A stretch of DNA of 32,272 nt, taken from NCBI GenBank assembly GCA_030266365.1, contig JAJDHV010000016.1, forward strand, positions 1-32,272. Direction: 5' to 3'. The DNA comes from Synergistaceae bacterium OttesenSCG-928-I11 (GTDB lineage Bacteria; Synergistota; Synergistia; Synergistales; Synergistaceae). Each line of letters opens with the position of its first letter. The stretch's first letter is position 1. Position numbers and translations under genes: made by a program. Under the pieces are notes generated by a model. The model saw only the letters and a program-made list of their open reading frames with translations, searched no databases and had not been told where the DNA came from. Positions 26,371-32,272 of this stretch are shown piece after piece.

Positions 26371-29232
26371 CTACACAATCTCGAACGAGAACGTCATTAT
26401 TGTTTCGGTTTCGATTTCGCCGTTTAAGCGAGTGCGGATATTTTCTTGCAAAGACTCGTTCTCAAGGGTAATCCGATCCTCTTCAAGGCTTATTTCCCGC
26501 TCCATTTTCTTGCGTTTATCTTCCAAAGCAGTGATAGCTGACCGCTTTTCTAACATCTGGTCAAGAGAACATGTATCTTTTGAATTTCGGAAATCCCTGC
26601 GTTTTTCGGAGATTTCCTTTTTCAGGAATTTCAACTGTTTTTGCAAGCCTTCTTTCAGGTCTTCACTATAGGCATCGAGTTTTTCAACCTGTTCCAGGAA
26701 ATACTTCTTGTTGCGTTCGGCGATATCATCCTTCTGTCGCTGGATACCTTCCTGACGTCGCCTTATCAAATCTTCGGTTTCGGACGAACATTCTCCAACA
26801 ACGCTAGCTTCCAGTTCCATAATGCGCTCGACCATTTCGTCGTCGACGGGAGTACCATCATTCGTGATTACTGAAATAATCAGATGCTCTTCGTTCTCAA
26901 TCCCCTTGTGCGTTAACTTGTCAATTGATATGAAACCGCTTTTCAGATTAGGATGGCTATCTAAAAAGCTGATGCGATTAACTGATGGTAGGGTCGAGTG
27001 TGCGAACTGTATAGCTACTGATGGAGTTGCCACGTTCTTTGCCTGCAAAATCCAATCGCCGCACAATTCCCCATCGCGCCGTAGAAACTCGTCGTGAAGC
27101 TTCTCTGCATCGCGCCAACTCAAATTATAGGTCTTACGCTCGCCATTTTCTATGTATGCAAACCGCCATTGGGCAAGGGGTTCTATCCGTTCCGCACCTT
27201 GCATAATAAAGAAATTGCATAGCCAACGCGAGAACCTATCGAGTTCAGCCTTTGTGCCTTTATGGCAGTTTTTTAAACGTACTGCAACTTCTTCGTCGAA
27301 ATTTTCAAGGATTGATTGTCGCGCCTTGGAAATATCCTCGCTTATCTGCTCAGAGAATTCTTCTTGCAAACGGTCAAACGCCGTTTTAATTTCTTCAGTA
27401 CTACGGCATGTTTGATAAATGTCTAGGATGCGCCTTTCAAAATCCACGCCATCTTCAATTACCCCGAGCACTTCATCGGACGAACCAAACACGCCATCAA
27501 ATAGCCTAAACTTCTGAGATAATAATTCAAACACTCTAACATCAGCAGCATTCGAGCGATTAAGAAAGTTGATGACAATAACGTCATTCTTTTGTCCATA
27601 GCGGTGGCAACGGCCTATCCGCTGCTCTATGCGCTGGGGGTTCCACGGCAAATCGTAATTAACCACGATATTGCAAAATTGGAGATTAATTCCCTCAGCT
27701 GCGGCTTCCGTCCCGATAAGAATGGAAGCTTGGTCACGAAATTCCTCCACAATCGCCGATTTTTTATCCGCCGTGGTTGAGCCAGAAATCTTGCCATCGT
27801 CTTTATGCCGTTCTTTCCATTCTTTGAAAACACGAGTGGAAACGGGGTCGTTGTTAGTGCCGTCCAAAAATACTATCTGCCCATCGTAACCGTTTTGGGA
27901 AAGCAGATTCATGAGGTACTTTTGCGTTCGCTTAGATTCAGTGAATATGACTGCTTTTTTTGCTCCGCCAAGGCGTTCGTTCATTTCAAACCCGCTATCA
28001 AGTGCAATTAGGAGATTGTCTCCCTTTGCATTTGTGGTAATAGTTTCGGCAAGTTCAGCATATCCTTGCAGTTCTTCAATTTCTTCTTTAATCCCTTCGT
28101 AATCAGCTGCAATTGCCTCGACTGCACCATCACAGTCTCCATTTGGCTCTTCATCGACTAGCTCCTCAATGCCATCGTAATCATCTAGGTCAGTAAGCCT
28201 GAGTTGTGTTTGATAATCGGTTAATTTCAGATTCAGTCGTTCGATAATCGTAGAAAGTGTCCCGTGAATCGCCATTGATGATGAAGCGAGCAGCTTTCGT
28301 GCCACCAACATCAAAAGCGGTCGTTGCCCCTGCGGAAATGCATATAGGCGTTCTCGTCGTAAATAGTCCGACACTCCGGTGTAAAGCCGTTCCTCTTCGG
28401 GACTTGGTGTGTATGGCTGCGTAATGGCCCTGCGTTCAGTATATGTGACATATTCCGTCACTTGGCGGCGCAACGTTCGCTTGCAGAAGTTTTGCAAGCG
28501 CGTTTTCAGGTTGCGATTGCGACTTTCAATATTTTTCACATTAACATATACCTCACGAAATACATCAGGATCACCAAAAACACGCTCATCAATAATGCTG
28601 ACAAGCCCATAGAGTTCCATTAGATTGTTTTGGAGTGGGGTTGCTGTAAGGAGCAATTTCTTCCGCCCTTTAAGAGCAGTTTTCAGGTTATTCCCCATCA
28701 CATTGCTCTTCTTATAAACATTACGAAGTTTGTGGGCCTCATCCATGATAATCAAGTCCCAGTCTACCAATCGAATATCCTGCATTTTTGCAGATGCAAA
28801 ATTATATGAGCATATTACTACCGCTTCTTGTGCCAGAAAAGGATTGCAGGAGGGGACTTCTTGCTTCGTTTTGCTATAGTTCTTTGACTCAAGAATTTCA
28901 GAGCGGATGAAAAACTTTTCTTCTAGTTCTGTTCTCCATTGCGTACGGAGGGAAGCCGGTACAATCAGAAGTATTTTCCGTTTACGCTCTGACCAGCACT
29001 GAGCAAGCACAAGCCCAGCTTCTATCGTTTTACCGAGTCCCACTTCGTCCGCAAGTAATACCCCGTTTGACAGCGGCGACTGCAAAGCAAACAAAGCCGC
29101 ATCCACTTGGTGTGGGTTTAGGTCTACTTTAACCCCGGACATGGCTGAAGCAAGTCCGTAAATCGAGTGTTGAGGGCGTTTTAACGTAAGCTGCTCAGCA
29201 AAAAATCGAGTTTGATGTAGTGTATACGGCAT
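26371..29232 (-). CDS. SNF2/RapA-like helicase with C-terminal coiled coil
   Basis: This 953-residue SNF2-family ATPase is a DNA translocase. Motifs: DEVGLGKT (residues 62-69), DEAH (164-167), LTATPLQN (196-203), then in the second lobe GTEAAAEGINLQ and QRIGRCHRYGQ. The N-terminal start and the insertion between lobes resemble HepA/RapA-type bacterial SNF2 proteins. The last approximately 150 residues are highly charged and predicted coiled coil. It is encoded directly before mod and res, so it probably works with them, for example by moving along or remodelling invading DNA. DISARM's DrmD is also SNF2, but other DISARM genes are absent here. The ATG has an AAGGAG ribosome site and lies 14 bases after the ImmA-like gene. 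Confidence 0.92.
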   Translation of the reverse strand: MPYTLHQTRFFAEQLTLKRPQHSIYGLASAMSGVKVDLNPHQVDAALFALQSPLSNGVLLADEVGLGKTIEAGLVLAQCWSERKRKILLIVPASLRTQWRTELEEKFFIRSEILESKNYSKTKQEVPSCNPFLAQEAVVICSYNFASAKMQDIRLVDWDLIIMDEAHKLRNVYKKSNVMGNNLKTALKGRKKLLLTATPLQNNLMELYGLVSIIDERVFGDPDVFREVYVNVKNIESRNRNLKTRLQNFCKRTLRRQVTEYVTYTERRAITQPYTPSPEEERLYTGVSDYLRRERLYAFPQGQRPLLMLVARKLLASSSMAIHGTLSTIIERLNLKLTDYQTQLRLTDLDDYDGIEELVDEEPNGDCDGAVEAIAADYEGIKEEIEELQGYAELAETITTNAKGDNLLIALDSGFEMNERLGGAKKAVIFTESKRTQKYLMNLLSQNGYDGQIVFLDGTNNDPVSTRVFKEWKERHKDDGKISGSTTADKKSAIVEEFRDQASILIGTEAAAEGINLQFCNIVVNYDLPWNPQRIEQRIGRCHRYGQKNDVIVINFLNRSNAADVRVFELLSQKFRLFDGVFGSSDEVLGVIEDGVDFERRILDIYQTCRSTEEIKTAFDRLQEEFSEQISEDISKARQSILENFDEEVAVRLKNCHKGTKAELDRFSRWLCNFFIMQGAERIEPLAQWRFAYIENGERKTYNLSWRDAEKLHDEFLRRDGELCGDWILQAKNVATPSVAIQFAHSTLPSVNRISFLDSHPNLKSGFISIDKLTHKGIENEEHLIISVITNDGTPVDDEMVERIMELEASVVGECSSETEDLIRRRQEGIQRQKDDIAERNKKYFLEQVEKLDAYSEDLKEGLQKQLKFLKKEISEKRRDFRNSKDTCSLDQMLEKRSAITALEDKRKKMEREISLEEDRITLENESLQENIRTRLNGEIETETIMTFSFEIV

Positions 29233-29246
29233 GACGCATAGCTCCT

Positions 29247-29981
29247 TTATTTATTTTCGCTTGTTTCCATAATGTTGCGCAGAAAATGCCCGCGCTCAAG
29301 AAGGCGAATTTCGGCTGATTGTTTGGACACCTGAAAAAAGTCACATAAACTGTCAACAACCGCGCGATGCAGATAACAACTCCCGTTTATATCAGCTTCA
29401 GCCGAGTGTTCCTTGATATATCGATTCACCATCTCATCAAACTGTTCAGGCGGCATAAGAATACGTGGAGCTATACCCCTCGCTTGCCATTCCATCCATT
29501 CCTCATCAGACCAGTTTGTCTTATTAGATTCGTCGTATTCTTCGAACAAGCTTCGAATATTTAACGCCTTTTGTGTATCGACTATGGAAACGGCAATATG
29601 ATAGTCTCTGTGTTTGTGCCAATGGAAAGCTTCGTGAGCGATGGTGTTGTTCTTGCAACCCTCATTGCGCTTGGTAGCAATATTGGGGTCGATAATCATC
29701 GTACCGTATCGCGCTTTAACCATTTTATATGAGCCATCTTCCTCGTCGTAAATCTCAGTCAACCCGCTAGTGAAACACATTTGACCAAGAACACTAAAAT
29801 CCTCGGTCAGCCGTTTTTCAACAACGCGTAGCCCCATGCGATTGCGGGCAATATACAAGATAGGAACAGTCATAGGGCGCTCCAAAGCCTCTGGATAATA
29901 TTTTTTCAGAAACTCGACAGCTTCTTTATCAAATTCGTCCCGACTGATGTGCGGAGCATTTGACGAAAGCAAAATGGACAT
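29247..29981 (-). CDS. ImmA/IrrE-type zinc metallopeptidase
   Basis: This 244-residue protein has the zinc-peptidase motif HEAFH at residues 116-120 in the context NTIAHEAFHWHKH, typical of ImmA/IrrE proteins. In ICEBs1 and in Deinococcus such peptidases cut an XRE-type repressor to switch genes on. The C-terminal part (about 170-244) is helical and could be a sensor or partner region. I chose the ATG with GGAGGA just upstream; it starts 16 bases after the XRE gene. The XRE product is therefore the likely substrate (inference). Confidence 0.88.
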   Translation of the reverse strand: MSILLSSNAPHISRDEFDKEAVEFLKKYYPEALERPMTVPILYIARNRMGLRVVEKRLTEDFSVLGQMCFTSGLTEIYDEEDGSYKMVKARYGTMIIDPNIATKRNEGCKNNTIAHEAFHWHKHRDYHIAVSIVDTQKALNIRSLFEEYDESNKTNWSDEEWMEWQARGIAPRILMPPEQFDEMVNRYIKEHSAEADINGSCYLHRAVVDSLCDFFQVSKQSAEIRLLERGHFLRNIMETSENK

Positions 29982-29997
29982 ATTCTTCCTCCGAAGT

Positions 29998-30390
29998 CTA
30001 TGGTTGCTCGTCTTGCTTGCTAATGTCCTCAAACACTCTTTTCCAGAAATCGTCGCCGAGTTTTTTTTCGTTTGCTCGACGCAGAGCCTTTCGTACGTGA
30101 GGTAGCTGCGTTGACATCAGATATTCAGGTAAATCGGGGGCTGCTGTATCGCGTTCGCGGCCCGCAAGGTCGAACATCTCTTCTTTTTCATCAGGTGATA
30201 GATTAAGAATGAGCGCGATTTTCTCAAGAATCTGCATTTCAGGTGGATTGCGCCTGCCTTTGACGATATCCGAGAGGTACGAAGCCGTCATACCCATGGC
30301 ATCGGCAATGTCTTTTAGCTTGATGTCTTCGCCTCCTGCGCCACGGCCTCTTCTTTTGTTGTCGATGTATGCACCGAATTCTCCTGTCAT
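29998..30390 (-). CDS. XRE-family helix-turn-helix regulator
   Basis: This 130-residue protein has an N-terminal DNA-binding domain (about residues 22-75) with KLKDIADAMGMTASYLSDIVKGRRNPP, a classic XRE helix-turn-helix. The C-terminal tail (about 85-130) is helical. It is the first gene of the leftward cargo and sits beside the ImmA/IrrE-type gene, the usual repressor-protease pair. The ATG has GGAAGG five bases upstream; the longer start gives a poor N-terminus. It probably controls its own promoter at 30460-30487 through the repeats overlapping it. Confidence 0.9.
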   Translation of the reverse strand: MTGEFGAYIDNKRRGRGAGGEDIKLKDIADAMGMTASYLSDIVKGRRNPPEMQILEKIALILNLSPDEKEEMFDLAGRERDTAAPDLPEYLMSTQLPHVRKALRRANEKKLGDDFWKRVFEDISKQDEQP

Positions 30391-30429
30391 AGGTGCCTTC
30401 CTTTCCGTAAGAATACAAATCAGCAAGCC

Positions 30430-30463
30430 GCTTATTAGCTAATTCGCTTACAAGCGTAGCTTA
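30430..30463. promoter_or_regulatory. Candidate operator: repeated GCTTA motifs and palindromes
   Basis: Around the likely transcription start are ATTAGCTAAT (30434-30443, perfect palindrome), CGCTT-AC-AAGCG (30445-30456), and three GCTTA copies at 30430, 30446 and 30459. Such clustered dyads are typical XRE-repressor sites. The link to the adjacent regulator is inferred. Confidence 0.5.
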
Positions 30464-30487
30464 TCATGCGTGCCATATTTTTGTCAA
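30460..30487 (-). promoter_or_regulatory. Promoter of the XRE-to-SbcC cargo operon
   Basis: On the minus strand a perfect -35 TTGACA (30487-30482) is followed after 16 bases by GATAAG (30465-30460), which matches TATAAT at four positions. Transcription would start near 30453, inside the palindrome cluster and about 60 bases before the XRE start codon. It is the clearest promoter in the cargo region. Confidence 0.65.
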
Positions 30488-30498
30488 ACTCTTTTATC

Positions 30499-30527
30499 AT
30501 AGGCAATATTCCACACCCATTGCCTAT
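30499..30527. terminator. Hairpin after the relaxase gene
   Basis: ATAGGCAAT (30499-30507) and ATTGCCTAT (30519-30527) form a perfect 9-bp stem with an 11-nt loop. It lies 80 bases beyond the relaxase stop codon and just upstream of the XRE promoter. It may end relaxase transcription, though the following minus-strand bases are only A/T-rich with no clean T run, so an operator role is also possible. Confidence 0.45.
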
Positions 30528-30606
30528 TTTATGTGGGCTTGTGAACGACTTGAAATTTAAAATCCTGTGGCAAACGACCATATTTGAAGAGTTGGCTACA
30601 TTGCTT

Positions 30607-32272
30607 CTAGCGATACAACACCCGCTGTCGTTCTTCAACTTGACCGCGAGCACGAATCGCAGTCGAGATATATTCATCATCACACTTTATGTCTACATTC
30701 TTCCCAACCATATTCTCGAACGCAAGGATATCCTCTTTAGCAACATTGTGTGTAACGACACGGTTTTCCTCGATTGCCTGCACGGCGTAGAAACGCTCGC
30801 CACCTGAAACGATGCCGAGCAGGATTCCGCTGTACTCCTTGTTCTCCAGCGCGTTGGTCATGATTATCGCTCCCTGTGGGAACCACTTTCTGACAAGTTC
30901 AAATGTATTGTGCCGGAGGGCTTTTCTGTCTTCTTGCATTCTCTGCTCTTTGGCCTCTGGTGTCTCCGCTGCCGCTGCCACCACCTCCCGCAGCTCCGGA
31001 TTGGCGACACAAATACCGTTACGCGCAGCGATCTCCGCACAGCGGCGTTTGTAATCGTCGCTCCCGCTGAGCTGCACACCGCCCCACTTTTGCTGTGCGA
31101 GCTGCAACGCCGCCAGCAGGGTGTCGTCGTCCTCACGGTAGACGCGGATTTTTTGTCCGGCGTCGAGAAACGAAATATTCGCGGGGGCGTCGCGATAGAA
31201 CTTCACACCCTGCTGTGTCGCGAGCATCTGGAAACCGGGCAGACCTTGTGGCGGTGTTCCTTCGATGATGCTTTTGCAATCGTCCGGAGCCGACATCTGG
31301 AGGAATTTTGTGTTCTTGCGATGCCGCCACTCGTCGGCTTTTGTGATGAGCCCTCTGTTTCGCAGCCACTCTTCGTATGACGGGAACGACGGGTTGGCAC
31401 GCTGGAACTCGTCGCGCTCCTTTTTCTGCGCTTCTTTCAGCAGCGCTCTCTCATACGCATGCCGTGTGGAGAGGGTCGAGCGTCGATTGTTGATATGTTG
31501 CCTGCTGTAGCCCTTTCCGTTGAGCGAGCGCATGAGTTCCTCCCGCTCTATTTGCTGGCGATCCTTCATCGCAGATTTTTCATCTTGGTGATTCTTTTGC
31601 TGGGTTCCGCGCTTTTCTCTTTTCTCTGCGTAATATCCGCTTCTGGCGGCGGCATAGGTATGCCAGTCGGCGTTGTCGTTCGAAGTCGAGAGTGGTTTCG
31701 GGTCGGAGATTTTTGATGTGTGTTCGATGTTTTCAGAATCGAGCAATGCTCTTTCCTGAGGCGGGTGAAATGCGCCGAGTTGCTTTTCAAGTTTGTTCAG
31801 TGCCAGATTCCGTGACACCGCGCTTGCCTTCACTGGAATCTCGCCGACGAACACGATCGCGCCGGAACCTTTTTTCCGGTACTCCATGCCGTTCTTTTGC
31901 AACAGAGCATGAAGTTCATCCCACGAGGAAAGGTTTTGGTTTTTCACCGCATCTTTCAGAACGCCCTGCGCCTTGCGGATCGCCGACCGCTCGCCGTTCT
32001 GGTTTTCTTTGTCTTGTACTGGTTGTGGAATTTTTTCTTCTACTCGCTTCGGCTTCTGTACGAGTTCGCCAAGTTCGTTGACCTCGGACCAAGCATTCTC
32101 CTCCACCTGCCATCCCTGCGTAGCCTCAATGCGTCGGGCGGCGTGCTCCATGGCACGGCGAGTCCATCCGCCCGCTGGAGTAATCGCCCTGTGCGTGTCG
32201 GGGTCGATGCGGTTGACACAGATATGGAGATGCAGGTTGTCCGTGTTCTGGTGTAGGGAATAAAGAGTTTGG
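30607..32272 (-). CDS. MobA/VirD2-like relaxase, C-terminal part (5' end outside the window)
   Basis: The frame remains open to the window edge: before the first in-window ATG it reads DNLHLHICVNRIDPDTH, the His-x-His motif of MobA/VirD2-type relaxases. The ATG at 32151 is thus internal, and the start lies to the right. The relaxase nicks one DNA strand at the transfer origin and pilots it to the recipient. Downstream is a charged linker, then an LPD7-like region (RCAEIAARNGICVANPELRE, with the preceding WGGVQLSG stretch) common in long relaxases. The final part has a small domain with GIVSGGERFYAVQ. Over 550 residues are visible. Codon use is more GC-rich than the cargo. The element can probably be mobilised; whether it has its own secretion system is not visible. 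Confidence 0.9.
   Translation of the reverse strand, partial: QTLYSLHQNTDNLHLHICVNRIDPDTHRAITPAGGWTRRAMEHAARRIEATQGWQVEENAWSEVNELGELVQKPKRVEEKIPQPVQDKENQNGERSAIRKAQGVLKDAVKNQNLSSWDELHALLQKNGMEYRKKGSGAIVFVGEIPVKASAVSRNLALNKLEKQLGAFHPPQERALLDSENIEHTSKISDPKPLSTSNDNADWHTYAAARSGYYAEKREKRGTQQKNHQDEKSAMKDRQQIEREELMRSLNGKGYSRQHINNRRSTLSTRHAYERALLKEAQKKERDEFQRANPSFPSYEEWLRNRGLITKADEWRHRKNTKFLQMSAPDDCKSIIEGTPPQGLPGFQMLATQQGVKFYRDAPANISFLDAGQKIRVYREDDDTLLAALQLAQQKWGGVQLSGSDDYKRRCAEIAARNGICVANPELREVVAAAAETPEAKEQRMQEDRKALRHNTFELVRKWFPQGAIIMTNALENKEYSGILLGIVSGGERFYAVQAIEENRVVTHNVAKEDILAFENMVGKNVDIKCDDEYISTAIRARGQVEERQRVLYR

Larger units (their letters stand above)
15060..32272. mobile_element. Integrated conjugative or mobilizable element (left part; continues past the window)
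   Basis: The left boundary is the tRNA-Gly remnant next to a tyrosine recombinase. The content is integrase, a leftward cargo of restriction-modification, helicase and nuclease genes, regulator genes, and a relaxase cut by the window edge. No phage structural gene is seen, and the relaxase points to an integrative conjugative or mobilizable element. By eye the cargo between about 16.5 and 30.4 kb is poorer in G+C than both the chromosomal genes and the relaxase, suggesting that it was acquired separately from the transfer backbone. The exact left edge is somewhere in the core (about 15,060-15,075). Confidence 0.85.

Noticed and set aside
18096-30426. DISARM or BREX as the identity of the cargo operon
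   Set aside because: The SNF2 gene and a methylase recall DISARM, but DrmA, DrmB and DrmC are missing. No PglZ, BrxL or BrxC-like gene supports BREX.
15060-32272. Prophage
   Set aside because: No capsid, terminase, portal, tail or lysis gene is seen; a relaxase is present instead.

Overview
The window has two parts: a conserved chromosomal block (about 1-15,060) and the integrase-proximal part of an integrated mobile element that runs off the right edge (about 15,060-32,272). The chromosomal genes are fairly GC-rich and often start with TTG or GTG. They mix envelope precursor genes with a family 4 uracil-DNA glycosylase, a ribose-5-phosphate isomerase B/uracil phosphoribosyltransferase fusion and the B12-mutase chaperone MeaB. 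This suggests an anaerobic, amino-acid-fermenting diderm; Synergistota is my best guess, from gene content only (moderate to low confidence).

Chromosomal part. Fifteen genes run right to left with tiny gaps or overlaps (TGATG, GTGA), so much of the block is probably one or a few operons. In transcription order: a 74-residue membrane protein; an exported TPR/beta-propeller protein; meaB; the rpiB-upp fusion; wecA-like; wecB; murA; a P-loop/Asp23-like fusion; a family 4 UDG; uppS; cdsA; dxr; rseP; a secreted glucosaminidase broken by an in-frame TGA; and zupT. The theme is lipid-carrier and envelope synthesis: isoprenoid precursor (Dxr), undecaprenyl-PP (UppS), phospholipid (CdsA), peptidoglycan (MurA), undecaprenyl-linked GlcNAc/ManNAc glycan (WecA/WecB) and envelope proteolysis (RseP). 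A perfect 22-bp inverted repeat closes the block on the left.

Junction. At 15,026-15,075 lies the 3' portion of a tRNA-Gly(GCC) gene, from anticodon stem to CCA, with its terminator but no 5' half. Next to it is an intact tyrosine recombinase. This is one attachment site of an element integrated in tRNA-Gly; the reconstituted tRNA should lie beyond the right edge.

Element. After the integrase come, all on the minus strand, a Schlafen-AAA/AlbA_2-type protein, SbcC, SbcD, a type III restriction subunit (Res), a type III-like adenine methyltransferase (Mod), a RapA-like SNF2 helicase, an ImmA/IrrE-type peptidase and an XRE-type regulator. The run from XRE to SbcC is nearly gapless and begins at a recognisable promoter with repeated sequences that could be operators. 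The right edge is inside a relaxase gene whose His-x-His motif and LPD7-like region are visible, so the element is conjugative or mobilizable.

The most notable candidate is the compact cargo operon XRE-ImmA-SNF2-Mod-Res-SbcD-SbcC (possibly plus the Schlafen-AAA protein). It combines a type III-like modification/restriction pair, a SNF2 translocase and an end-processing nuclease. I read it as an extended anti-mobile-element defence module; that is inference from gene content and layout.
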